A stretch of 57,625 nt of DNA from the NCBI GenBank assembly GCA_051004015.1, contig JBPCKT010000094.1, positions 1 to 57,625 of the forward strand. The letters are read 5' to 3'. Origin of the DNA: SXOA01 sp051004015 (GTDB taxonomy: Bacteria > Planctomycetota > Planctomycetia > Pirellulales > Pirellulaceae). The position numbers and the translations under genes are program-made. The notes beneath the pieces were generated by a model. That model saw nothing but the letters and a program-made list of their open reading frames with translations. It searched no databases and was not told where the DNA came from. Positions 16,606 to 24,931 of this stretch are shown here, in pieces; position 1 is the stretch's first letter; every line of letters begins with the position of its first letter.

Positions 16606-16648
16606 GGGGTCGGGAGTAGTTTTCGCGGCGAAAACCCCTCCCGACCCC
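16606..16648. repeat. Palindrome of the GGGGTCGGGAG family between fliE and fliF
   Basis: GGGGTCGGGAG (16606-16616) pairs with CTCCCGACCCC (16638-16648); inside it GTTTTCG and CGAAAAC pair around a 3-base loop. Two diverged copies of the same element occur at 48827-48900 and 48981-49059. Confidence 0.85.
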
Positions 16649-16674
16649 CTTAGCGATATGACGGGATTCCACGG

Positions 16675-18345
16675 ATGGACTTCATCAACAAAGCCTGGAC
16701 GCAGATTGCCGACGTCTTCAAGGGCCTCACGCCGGGAACCCGCATTGCGGCGGGACTGCTCGCGGCGGGGATTGTCGTAGGCCTGTTCTATCTCTTCCAG
16801 TACCAAGCGGCTGGCGGCAATGAGTTTCTGCTCGGCGGCCGGCCGTTCGTGGGCGAAGAGTTGACCAAGGCGGAGGCGGCTTTCGCCAAGGCGGGTCTGA
16901 AACAATCGGAAGTGGTGGAAGGGGGCCGAATCCGCATCCCGCATGGCAAGAAGGACCTGTATTTGGCGGCTCTGGGGGAAAGCAACGCCCTGCCCGCCGA
17001 CTTCTACAAGTATCTCGACGAAGCCGCGGCCAGCGACAATCCGTTCTCGTCCAGCAAGTCTCTCGATTTCAAACGCTCCAACGCCAAGCAGAAGGAGTTG
17101 GCCCTGATCATCAGCCGCATGAAGGGAGTTGCTTCCGCGACAGTGCAGTACGACGAGGCGGTGAAGGGAGGGCCACGGGGAGAGAAATTCAAGACCGCGA
17201 TGGTCGCCATCAAGCCTATGGCGGGGGAGCTCGATGAGAACCAGGTGAAGGCCATTCGCAGCATTGTGGCGAGCGCCTACGCGGGGCTCGACAAGAACAG
17301 CATCAGCATCACGGATACGGAAAGCGGGCATACGTATGGCGGAGTGGGAGCGGACGGGAAATCCGCCGATGGCGAAAGCTTGTATGCGGCTTCCAAGGCG
17401 AGGTTCGAGGCAACGTGGAAACAGAAGATTCACGACCAGTTGCGGTGGATTCAGAGCGCGATCGTGAACGTGAACGTCGAGCTCAGCCCGGAACTGGAAA
17501 CGACAACGCAAGAGGTCAAGCTCGACACCAAGCCGGTGGCCGTCGAAAGCTCCGCCACGAACAAGGAGACGACGACGAAAAATGGCGGCACGGGAGGGCG
17601 ACCTGGCGCTGCGCCAAACGGCGTGACGGGACAGGGCAACTCGCCGCTGGCACTGACGCAGGAAACGACTGGCTCCGAGTCAACAACGAATGAAACCACG
17701 GAGAAAAGCCGCAATCAGCCCGGCTTCACCGTCACTGGCAGCACCACGCCCGGCCTGGTTCCCACGAAAGTTACCGCCGCCATCTACATTCCAGCCAGCC
17801 ATTTCGTCAACGTCTGGAAAAAGCTCAATCCCGTCGTCGCCGGTCAGCCGGCGAAGGAGCCGGATGCGGCCCAGATCGATCAAATCAAGCAGAGCCAACT
17901 GAAGGGGATTCAGGAAACGGTTCGCAATCTCCTGCCCTCGGTCGTGCAAGGGACCAACCAGTATCCGCATATCACGGTTGACACTTACGAAGATATTCCA
18001 GCCGCTCCGATTGTGGCTCCCACGTTCATGGCCCAGGCGATCGATTACCTCGGCGAAAGCTGGCGGACCATCGGGATGATCGCGGTGGGCCTGGTTTCGC
18101 TGGTGATGCTGCGGGGGATGATTCGCGGCGCTGCTCCCGCGCCCATTCCCGCGTCGGAGACGGTGGTAGCGCCGCGGATCGCGGCCGAGGAAGAGGACGA
18201 AGAAGAACCGCAAGTGGCGAGCGTGCTGCGGCGGAAGTTTGATGCCAGTGGCCCGAATCTGAAACAAGAGCTGCAGCTGCTGGTGAAAGAAGACCCGGAT
18301 GCAGCAGCGGCGATCCTGCGTAACTGGATTGGAGATGCGGCGTGA
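16675..18345 (+). CDS. fliF: Flagellar MS-ring protein FliF
   Basis: FliF forms the inner-membrane MS ring on which the motor and export gate are built. The 556-residue protein has transmembrane helix 1 near residues 21-43, the ring-building periplasmic domains (YscJ/FliF fold, DLYLAALGESNALPADFYK), a long low-complexity loop rich in Thr, Asn and Gly (about 265-350), transmembrane helix 2 near 463-482, and a cytoplasmic tail ending in LVKEDPDAAAAILRNWIGD, the FliG-binding helix. The length is at the low end of the family. Its stop overlaps the fliG GTG by 4 bases, consistent with balanced synthesis of the two partners. Confidence 0.95.
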   Translation: MDFINKAWTQIADVFKGLTPGTRIAAGLLAAGIVVGLFYLFQYQAAGGNEFLLGGRPFVGEELTKAEAAFAKAGLKQSEVVEGGRIRIPHGKKDLYLAALGESNALPADFYKYLDEAAASDNPFSSSKSLDFKRSNAKQKELALIISRMKGVASATVQYDEAVKGGPRGEKFKTAMVAIKPMAGELDENQVKAIRSIVASAYAGLDKNSISITDTESGHTYGGVGADGKSADGESLYAASKARFEATWKQKIHDQLRWIQSAIVNVNVELSPELETTTQEVKLDTKPVAVESSATNKETTTKNGGTGGRPGAAPNGVTGQGNSPLALTQETTGSESTTNETTEKSRNQPGFTVTGSTTPGLVPTKVTAAIYIPASHFVNVWKKLNPVVAGQPAKEPDAAQIDQIKQSQLKGIQETVRNLLPSVVQGTNQYPHITVDTYEDIPAAPIVAPTFMAQAIDYLGESWRTIGMIAVGLVSLVMLRGMIRGAAPAPIPASETVVAPRIAAEEEDEEEPQVASVLRRKFDASGPNLKQELQLLVKEDPDAAAAILRNWIGDAA

Positions 18346-19394
18346 CGAACATCGCGATTCGCAAAGCGGCGATCCTCATTTCCACGCTCGATAACGCGAG
18401 CGGCGATGCCCTGCTGGAGCAGATGGACCCGGAGGTGGCTCAGCGGGTCCGCAATGCGCTGATGGAGCTGGAGGAAATTCCCGAAGGGGAGCAGCAGCAG
18501 GTGATCGCGGACTTTATGAGGCGCGGCTCGGGGGGTGAAGACAGTGGCGTGGAGTTTGATCCCGCGCTGGCCCGGCGGCTGGAGGAGGAATTGCCGCAGG
18601 CATTCCAAGCGAATGAACCGCCGTTTCAGTTTCTGCGCGACGCGGAGCCTTCGCTGTTGGCGGCGTATCTGGAGAAAGAGCATCCGCAGACCGCAGCCGT
18701 GGTGATTTCGCATCTGGCCCCGGAACAAGCGGCTCAGGTACTCGAACAAATGCCGCCCGAAGTCAGCACGGAAGCGCTGCGGAGGATGGCATGGCTGGAT
18801 GAGCTGTCGCCGGAGATAGTTCGGGACGTGGAACGCGAGATCCAAGCCGCTCTGCTGCCGAAGATGCGACGGCCGGAGAAGCGCCGGGCCGGCCTCGCCA
18901 GCGTCCATGCAGTTCTTTCCGCCGTTGGAGGCTCTCTGCGTGGCGAACTTCTGGGCCGGCTGGCGGAACAGGACCAGCAACTGGTACGGCAACTCGGATA
19001 CGGCGGGCGGCCGGAAGTGAGCCCATTCCAGTATCGGCTGGAGCCGCCGCCGCTGCTGGAAACAAATGCCTCCACCCAAGATGAGACGGCAGCCGAGGAG
19101 TTTGAAGAGTTGTTTTCTCTCGACGACCGCGACTTGCGGCGAGTCTTTGCCGCGGCAGCGATACCGGTGCTGGTACTGGCTCTGACGGGCGCGGACGAGA
19201 AATTCACGCTTCGCATCCTGGGCCAACTGTCGCCGCGGGAAGCCGACGTCCTGAAACAACGCTTGACTCATCCCGGTCCGCTGCGTTTGCGGGACATCGA
19301 ATCCGCCCAGCAGGAAATCGTGCGACTGGCCCACATGCTGGCCGGCCGCGGCGAAATCAACCTCACGAGTCGCACCTTTGCCGCGGCAGTCTAA
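18342..19394 (+). CDS. fliG: Flagellar motor switch protein FliG (altered torque helix)
   Basis: FliG sits on the MS ring and interacts with the stator to generate torque. The 350-residue product starts at a GTG overlapping the fliF stop. It keeps the middle-domain motif EHPQTAAVVISHLAPEQAAQ (about 108-127) and the C-terminal layout ending GPLRLRDIESAQQEIVRLAH. In the torque helix the sequence is SPREADVLKQRLTHPGPLRL. Aligned to E. coli (SQRAADILRDDLANRGPVRL), Arg281 and Arg297 are kept, but Asp288-Asp289 become Gln-Arg, and the upstream Lys264 becomes Thr. The gene looks functional, so compensating changes in MotA are expected. Confidence 0.95.
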   Translation: MTNIAIRKAAILISTLDNASGDALLEQMDPEVAQRVRNALMELEEIPEGEQQQVIADFMRRGSGGEDSGVEFDPALARRLEEELPQAFQANEPPFQFLRDAEPSLLAAYLEKEHPQTAAVVISHLAPEQAAQVLEQMPPEVSTEALRRMAWLDELSPEIVRDVEREIQAALLPKMRRPEKRRAGLASVHAVLSAVGGSLRGELLGRLAEQDQQLVRQLGYGGRPEVSPFQYRLEPPPLLETNASTQDETAAEEFEELFSLDDRDLRRVFAAAAIPVLVLALTGADEKFTLRILGQLSPREADVLKQRLTHPGPLRLRDIESAQQEIVRLAHMLAGRGEINLTSRTFAAAV

Positions 19395-19424
19395 CCCAAG
19401 CCCGAACCACCAGAACCGTCCTCC

Positions 19425-20081
19425 ATGGCAGGAATCATCAAAGCCGGCAGTCCACGAACGACCTCGCATCAGGCGGGTGGCGTGGCGTTCAACTTTGCCG
19501 ACATGGGGAGCACGTACCTGACCAAGGTGCAGGGCGAGGCCAACAAGATTATCGAAGAGGCCCGGACCGAGGCCGTGAAGATTCGCAAAGAGGCCGCCGA
19601 AGAGGGGCGCCGCGCCGCGATGCAAGCGGTGGAAGCGACGCTCCGCGGCAAAGTGGAGCAGCAACTGCAAACCATTGTGCCGGCGCTTAAGCAGGCGGTG
19701 CAATCCGTCCTCGACGCTCGCCAGGCCTGGCAGCGGCACTGGGAGCAGCACGCCCTGAAGCTCTCCACCGCCATCGCCAGCCGCATCGTCCGCCGGGAGG
19801 TGCAGCGCGTGCCGCTGATCACCGTGGAATTGGTTCGCGAGGCGCTGCAGCTTGCCGCCGGCAACGAGCGGATCACGCTGCGACTCCATCCCACCGACCA
19901 TGCAACGCTGCAAGACCACATTACCAAATTGACGGCGGAAATGAACTCGCTGGCGGAAACGCGGGTCATCGCCGACCCCGCCATCACCGCCGGCGGCTGC
20001 CGCGTGGATACGGAGTTCGGCTCTATCGACCAGCAGCTGGAAGCCCAACTCGCCCGGATCACCGAGGAACTGCTCGCGTAA
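19425..20081 (+). CDS. fliH: Flagellar assembly protein FliH
   Basis: FliH is the negative regulator and stalk-like partner of the export ATPase FliI. The 218-residue product has a variable N-terminus, an Ala/Glu-rich coiled region (YLTKVQGEANKIIEEARTEA, then RKEAAEEGRR, about 26-65) and the conserved C-terminal domain with ITLRLHPTDHATLQDH, VIADPAITAGGCRVDTEFG and IDQQLEAQLARI. The GGCxVDTEFGxID motif is characteristic. It is followed 9 bases later by fliI, the expected partner. Confidence 0.93.
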   Translation: MAGIIKAGSPRTTSHQAGGVAFNFADMGSTYLTKVQGEANKIIEEARTEAVKIRKEAAEEGRRAAMQAVEATLRGKVEQQLQTIVPALKQAVQSVLDARQAWQRHWEQHALKLSTAIASRIVRREVQRVPLITVELVREALQLAAGNERITLRLHPTDHATLQDHITKLTAEMNSLAETRVIADPAITAGGCRVDTEFGSIDQQLEAQLARITEELLA

Positions 20082-20090
20082 GTCCATGCC

Positions 20091-21437
20091 ATGTACGACC
20101 CTGCTTCCCAACTCGCGACCATCATGCCGACCGGCCTGACCGGCAGCATCGTCCGCACGGAAGGGCTGACCGCCGCGGTGGCGGGCTTTCCCGCGCCGGT
20201 CGGAGCGCTCGTCGAGATTGAGCGGCAAGCGGGTCGGCCTATCGAGGCGGAGGTCATCGGCTTTCGTGACTCGACGACGCTGGTTTACCCGCTCGGCGAA
20301 ATGACCGGTGTGCGGCATGGCAATCGCGTGCGTCTCACACGGACTTCGCGCACGCTTCGCGTCGGCACGGAACTGCTGGGCCGCGTCATCGACGCCCGGG
20401 GCAAAGCCATCGACGGCAAGCCGGAGCCGCTGCTGACCGAGCGAGTCCCGCTCACCCGCAAGCCGCCAGCAGCTATTGACCGGCCGCGAATCGACCGGGC
20501 TCTTTCGACCGGCGTGCGGGCCATCGATAGCCTGCTGACCTGCGGCGTCGGCCAGCGGCTGGGGATCTTTTCGGGCGCGGGAGTGGGAAAAAGCGTGACG
20601 CTGGGAATGATGACTCGCTACACGTCGGCCGATGTGATTGTGATCGGCCTGATTGGCGAGCGCGGCCGCGAGGTGAACGAATTCATCGAGCGGGACTTGG
20701 GGCCGCAAGGTCTGGCACGCAGCGTGGTGATCGTCGCCACCAGCGATGAGCCGGCTCTGGTGCGAGTGCAGGCGGCGCAGACGGCGACGGCGGTGGCGGA
20801 GTACTTCCGCGATGCCGGCAAGAATGTGCTGCTGATTATGGATTCGCTCACGCGGTTCGCCCTGGCCCAGCGGGAAATCGGCCTGGCTGCCGGCGAGCCG
20901 CCGACGACCCGCGGCTATCCCCCCAGCGTCTTCGCCATGTTGCCTCGGCTGGTGGAGCGGGCAGGGAGAAGTTCGCGCGGCAGCATCACGGCGCTGTACT
21001 CGGTGCTGGTGGAAGGGGACGACACCACCGAGCCGGTCGCCGATACGGTCCGCGGCCTGCTCGACGGCCACATCATCCTCTCCCGGAAGCTGGCGGCCCA
21101 GTCGCATTACCCCGCCATCGACGTGCTGGAGAGCATCAGCCGTCTGTTTCAAGACATTGTGCCGACCGAGCAACGAACCGCGGCCCAGACCGTCCGCGAA
21201 TTGTTGGCGGCCTACAAGGACCACGAAGACCTGATCTCGATCGGGGCCTACCGCAGTGGCGCTAATCCCACGGTCGACATGGCGATTGCCATGCGCGACG
21301 AAATCAATAAGTTCCTGCGCCAAAATGTCACCGACGGTTGCACGGTTGAATCCGCGAGGAAAGAGCTGGTGGCGCTGGCACAACGATGTGTGGCGTCGCG
21401 AAAACCGATTCCTGTAACTCCAGTAGCAAAAAGGTAA
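20091..21437 (+). CDS. fliI: Flagellum-specific export ATPase FliI
   Basis: FliI is the hexameric ATPase that helps feed substrates to the flagellar export gate. The 448-residue product has the ATP-synthase-like core: Walker A SGAGVGKSVT (161-170), GLIGERGREVNEF, Walker B VLLIMDSLTRFALAQREIGL and the ASE/PP region GEPPTTRGYPPSVFA. Further downstream VLVEGDDTTEPVADTVRG is typical of FliI rather than F1 beta. The N-terminal FliH-binding segment is short. It is tightly linked to fliH upstream; fliJ follows after a 100-base gap containing a hairpin. Confidence 0.97.
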   Translation: MYDPASQLATIMPTGLTGSIVRTEGLTAAVAGFPAPVGALVEIERQAGRPIEAEVIGFRDSTTLVYPLGEMTGVRHGNRVRLTRTSRTLRVGTELLGRVIDARGKAIDGKPEPLLTERVPLTRKPPAAIDRPRIDRALSTGVRAIDSLLTCGVGQRLGIFSGAGVGKSVTLGMMTRYTSADVIVIGLIGERGREVNEFIERDLGPQGLARSVVIVATSDEPALVRVQAAQTATAVAEYFRDAGKNVLLIMDSLTRFALAQREIGLAAGEPPTTRGYPPSVFAMLPRLVERAGRSSRGSITALYSVLVEGDDTTEPVADTVRGLLDGHIILSRKLAAQSHYPAIDVLESISRLFQDIVPTEQRTAAQTVRELLAAYKDHEDLISIGAYRSGANPTVDMAIAMRDEINKFLRQNVTDGCTVESARKELVALAQRCVASRKPIPVTPVAKR

Positions 21438-21454
21438 CCTTGAATGACGAAACT

Positions 21455-21521
21455 CGAATGACGAATGGCGAATGAAGGACTCGTGTCCCTCATTCACTCG
21501 CCATTCGGAATTCGTCATTCG
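21455..21521. repeat. Long hairpin between fliI and fliJ
   Basis: The left arm (21455-21480, containing CGAATGACGAATGGCGAATG) is complementary, with small bulges, to the right arm (21485-21521, containing CATTCACTCGCCATTCGG and TTCGTCATTCG). The stem is more than 20 bp. It is AT richer than its surroundings and ends 16 bases before the fliJ start. Confidence 0.85.
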
Positions 21522-21537
21522 AATTTCTCCACCCCCT

Positions 21538-22005
21538 ATGTTCCGCTTCCGCCTCCAAACCGTCCTTCGACTTCGCATCGCCGAGCGCGATGAGCGGCGT
21601 GGCGAGCTTGCGAAAGCTTTGCGGGCGGCGGAGATCCTGCAAGAGCGGCGGCAGCAACTCCTGGAGGACATGAAAGACAACCAGGAGTTGGCCCGCAAAC
21701 TGGCGGAGCCAGGCAAGGCAAACATTGACCGCATCCTACAGACCCACCGATACGAAGCGATTTTGAAAGGGACGCTGGCGCAGCTCGTGACGCAAGAAAA
21801 ACAGGTCGCCGCGGAAGTCGACCGCCGCCGGCAGGCGCTGACGGAGGCGGACCGCCAGGTGCGAGTCCTGGAAAAGCTCGAAGAGCGGAAACGCGAAGAG
21901 CATGTTCGCGGCGAGCTGCGACAGGAAATGAAACAACTGGATGAAGTCGCGGCGGTGGCGTTCATTCGCCGGCGGAGCGAACAGCACGAGGAGGCCGCGC
22001 CATGA
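21538..22005 (+). CDS. fliJ: Flagellar export protein FliJ
   Basis: FliJ is the coiled-coil central stalk of the FliI hexamer. The 155-residue product begins MFRFRLQTVLRLRIAERDER, the classical FliJ opening, and is one long charged helix pair. An in-frame upstream start at 21472 would add 22 residues encoded by the hairpin repeat, so I chose the ATG at 21538. Its stop overlaps the next start (ATGA at 22002). Confidence 0.9.
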   Translation: MFRFRLQTVLRLRIAERDERRGELAKALRAAEILQERRQQLLEDMKDNQELARKLAEPGKANIDRILQTHRYEAILKGTLAQLVTQEKQVAAEVDRRRQALTEADRQVRVLEKLEERKREEHVRGELRQEMKQLDEVAAVAFIRRRSEQHEEAAP

Positions 22006-22727
22006 AAATCGTCCGCATGCTGGGAATCGGCCTGCTCTGCTTCTGCGTGGCCACGGTGCTGGCGCAAGTAGTGGTTGTGGCCATGCTGTGGTGGAAAGGC
22101 ACTTTCAGCGATGACCGTTTGGTCGCCATGTTCGCCGCCCTGCACGGCATCCATCCGGAAACACCTGGCGCTGCTTCCCCGGCAACCGCGAAGGACGGGC
22201 ACCTCCACGAGCAGCCGTCGCTCGCGGAGATCTCCAAAGAGCGGCTCTTGGCGAGCCTGGATTTGAGCCTGCGGGAGACGACGCTGGAGAAATCGCTGAT
22301 GGACCTCAGAACGCTGGAGCAGCAAATCGCCACCGAGAATGAACGGTTGAAGCATTGGCAGGAGGGGATGGATAAGAGAATCGAACGGGCTGTGACCACC
22401 GTGCTCGATTCGTCGCTGCTGGAATTGCAGCAGACGCTGATGGCCATCAGCCCCAAGCAGGCGAAGGAGCAGATTCTCAAGATGCTGGAGACCATACCGG
22501 CGAGTGAGGGGACGCAGGCCGTGGGGGACACGCGAGCCATGAATGACGTGGTCCGCATGCTGAAGGCGATGCCGCTGGATAAGCGAAAGAAAATCCTGGC
22601 GGAGTTCAAGTCCGCACAAGAGAGCGAGAAGCTGGCCGACATCCTCCGCGAGATTCGGCTGAGCCCGGTGGTGGAAACGCTGCGGGATTCACCGAATCAG
22701 CTCGAAGGGAACGAAACCAAACGGTAA
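22002..22727 (+). CDS. MotE-like membrane-anchored coiled-coil protein
   Basis: The 241-residue protein has one N-terminal transmembrane helix (MLGIGLLCFCVATVLAQVVV, about 6-30), a periplasmic coiled coil (about 85-125, SLMDLRTLEQQIATENERLK) and a C-terminal helical domain with a repeated MgtE-N-like pattern (MNDVVRMLKAMPLDKRKKIL, LADILREI). This layout matches MotE, the chaperone for the stator-associated protein MotC, which is often encoded right after fliJ in bacteria with periplasmic motor scaffolds. Start overlap with fliJ and position before fliK support a flagellar role. Identity to proven MotE is not testable here. Confidence 0.65.
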   Translation: MKIVRMLGIGLLCFCVATVLAQVVVVAMLWWKGTFSDDRLVAMFAALHGIHPETPGAASPATAKDGHLHEQPSLAEISKERLLASLDLSLRETTLEKSLMDLRTLEQQIATENERLKHWQEGMDKRIERAVTTVLDSSLLELQQTLMAISPKQAKEQILKMLETIPASEGTQAVGDTRAMNDVVRMLKAMPLDKRKKILAEFKSAQESEKLADILREIRLSPVVETLRDSPNQLEGNETKR

Positions 22728-22760
22728 GCCGCACCAGGTGCGGAAGTCAGGAAGACACTT

Positions 22761-24317
22761 ATGACTCCCAGTAGTTCCGACCGCGCTCGCACGATGTCGC
22801 CGCTCGACATCTTCGGCCTGGTGCCGCATCCGCCGATGCCAGCCGCCCAGCCGTTGCAGGCCTTTGAGGCCGTGCTGAACAACGCGACCATGCCAGGTAA
22901 GACAGCGTTTCACCGGCAGCCGGCGGAACGAACCTCCGCCGAGCGGCCGGCAAAAGAGCCGGACGCTCACGCTGACAGCGCCGCGGAAAAATCTACTGGC
23001 GCGGCTCGAAAAAAGCAGCAGGCCAAAGCGGCCCCATCGAGTGGGCCGCACCGAAAGGCCGCTGACGAGAAGTCGACTGACGAATCGCGCGAGGATTCGC
23101 CGACTGCCCCGCCGGCAAGCGACTCGTCCCAGAGTACCCCGCAACCGCAAGAGGCGCCGGAAGCTCAAGACGAGACCGGGGAAGCAGGAACGCAAGTAGA
23201 CCCCACCAGTGCGGAAGGTTTGATCGACCAAGGCGATGCTGCTCCGCAGATCGTGTCCATTGCCGAGCAAATTCTCATCGCGCCGCTGCCGCCGATTTCG
23301 CCAGGCGAAACGCATCCCCCTGCCAGCGCCGGGCCCCGTGACGAAGGCACCCAGCAGGTCACCAAGGCGGAATTGAATCCGACTCAGCCAGCGCTCTTGC
23401 GTGACGAGGCAATTCCCCCCAGCGAGTACGCTGCCCCGATTCCTGGAAACGGCCCGCTTTCCCGGGCGGAACCCGGACAGGATTCTCCCGCTGCCGCAGA
23501 TCCCGTCACCCTCATCGACGGCCAAATGGCGACTGAGGAAATCCAGCCGGCGGAGCCTGTTGGCAATAGCGGCGAAAAACAGGACGGCTCCCGTGAGAAC
23601 GAAGAACCGCCACGAAAGTTGGAAGACGTAGCGCCTCCAGCACTTCCCGACATCGAAGCACATAGGAGCCAGGAAGTACAAAACGCGGCCACCGCTCCGC
23701 CACCGCCGACCGATGCTCCTTCGTCCCCGACGACCGATGCTCCTTCGTCCCCGAAGGACGCCCCACCGACGCCACAAGCCACCTCGCAGCCGACAACCGG
23801 AGTGCAGCCGTCCCCGAATCGGCTGCCGCAACATGTCCTCACCCGGTCCGAAGCTCATCAGGGACACAATCCAGCTCCGGTGCCGGTGGATAGCGCCCGC
23901 TTTCTCAGTCGCGTGGCTAAGGCCTTCCTGTCCGCCCAGCAGCGGGACGGGGAAGTCCGCCTGCGGCTCAGCCCGCCGGAACTCGGCTCGCTACGTTTGC
24001 AAATCAGCGTGCAAGATGGCGTGATGGTGGCCCGCATGGAAACGGAGACGGAGGCAGCCAGATCGTCGCTCGTGAACAATCTGCCGGCGCTCCGGGAACG
24101 GCTGGCGGAACAAGGCGTCCGCATCGAGCGTTTTGACATCGACCTGATGCAGCGCCCGCCCACCGGCACCCCGGACCGTCCCAGCGACCCCCAGCAGCAG
24201 CACGAGCCGGAGCCGCTGCGCTTGTTGCGGACGCAAAGCGCGGTCTCGGAAGTACCCAAGACTGCAGCGCCGGCCAACAACTGGAATGGCCAGGGCCGGC
24301 TGAACGTGATTATTTAA
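22761..24317 (+). CDS. fliK: Flagellar hook-length control protein FliK
   Basis: FliK measures hook length and triggers the export specificity switch. The 518-residue product has a long, disordered N-terminal ruler rich in Pro, Ala, Glu, Ser and Thr (about 30-370) and the conserved Flg_hook domain at about 375-460: GEVRLRLSPPELGSLRLQIS, then VMVARMETETEAARSSLVNN and LRERLAEQGVRIERFDID. The ruler includes a perfect-looking 24-base tandem duplication (about 23709-23757), giving TDAPSSPT twice, so its length may vary between strains. The order fliK-flgD-flgE is standard. Confidence 0.92.
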   Translation: MTPSSSDRARTMSPLDIFGLVPHPPMPAAQPLQAFEAVLNNATMPGKTAFHRQPAERTSAERPAKEPDAHADSAAEKSTGAARKKQQAKAAPSSGPHRKAADEKSTDESREDSPTAPPASDSSQSTPQPQEAPEAQDETGEAGTQVDPTSAEGLIDQGDAAPQIVSIAEQILIAPLPPISPGETHPPASAGPRDEGTQQVTKAELNPTQPALLRDEAIPPSEYAAPIPGNGPLSRAEPGQDSPAAADPVTLIDGQMATEEIQPAEPVGNSGEKQDGSRENEEPPRKLEDVAPPALPDIEAHRSQEVQNAATAPPPPTDAPSSPTTDAPSSPKDAPPTPQATSQPTTGVQPSPNRLPQHVLTRSEAHQGHNPAPVPVDSARFLSRVAKAFLSAQQRDGEVRLRLSPPELGSLRLQISVQDGVMVARMETETEAARSSLVNNLPALRERLAEQGVRIERFDIDLMQRPPTGTPDRPSDPQQQHEPEPLRLLRTQSAVSEVPKTAAPANNWNGQGRLNVII

Positions 24318-24377
24318 TTGGAACATGACGGAGGGGCTGGGAAGCCCATCCAACGAATACCAACACAAGGAAGTGAC

Positions 24378-24815
24378 ATGGCTACCGTCTCTCCCGTTAG
24401 CAGCGGCTTGCCCGCGAGCTCGACCAGTGGCAAGAATAAGCCGAACGACCTGAAGGACCTGGAGATCGACCAGTTTCTGCAACTCATGATTGCCGAGCTG
24501 ACGAACCAGGACCCGCTCAATCCGATGGACAATACGCAGCTGGTCCAGCAGATCGGCGAAATCCGGCAAATTTCGGCCACGACCCAGCTCTCCGAATCCT
24601 TGCTGTCCGTGCAGGCCGGGCAATCCCTCACCACGGCCAGCTCCCTGATCGGCAAGAAGGTTACTGCGCTCACCGCTGACAATCAAAATGTGGTTGGCGT
24701 GGTCGACAAAGTCACCGTCGACGTCGATCCAAAAAACGCCGACAAGCGAACTTACAACGTCCACATCGGCGACAAAAGCGTGGCCCTCAAAAACGTCCGC
24801 GAGGTCCAGCCGTAA
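24378..24815 (+). CDS. flgD: Flagellar hook capping protein FlgD
   Basis: FlgD caps the growing hook. The 145-residue product has the N-terminal signature LEIDQFLQLMIAELTNQDPL followed by NPMDNTQLVQQIGEI, which is diagnostic, and ends in a short beta domain (VVGVVDKVTVDVDP). It lacks the longer FnIII-like/tudor part of enteric FlgD (231 residues), as in many non-enteric bacteria. I chose the ATG at 24378, preceded by AAGGAAGTGAC; an upstream in-frame start at 24318 would add 20 residues without family resemblance. Confidence 0.93.
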   Translation: MATVSPVSSGLPASSTSGKNKPNDLKDLEIDQFLQLMIAELTNQDPLNPMDNTQLVQQIGEIRQISATTQLSESLLSVQAGQSLTTASSLIGKKVTALTADNQNVVGVVDKVTVDVDPKNADKRTYNVHIGDKSVALKNVREVQP

Positions 24816-24843
24816 TACCGCTGTAAGACACGTCCACGGAAAA

Positions 24844-24869
24844 CACGCCCACGCAAAGCCGTGGGCGTG
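24844..24869. repeat. Hairpin between flgD and flgE
   Basis: CACGCCCACG-CAAAGC-CGTGGGCGTG, a perfect 10-bp GC-rich stem with a 6-base loop and no run of T after it. An attenuating or processing hairpin is possible; the sequence also resembles a dispersed repeat. Confidence 0.8.
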
Positions 24870-24931
24870 CCATCCCTTTAGAACCCCACACTCCCGCCTT
24901 TTTCCCACCCGCAACTTTCAAGGAATGAATC

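Noticed and set aside
18045..22619. 1524-codon open frame on the minus strand opposite fliF to the motE-like gene
   Set aside because: The plus strand has well-defined flagellar genes throughout; the antisense translation is rich in Arg, His, Gln and Leu without any domain. Long antisense frames are common in GC-rich DNA.
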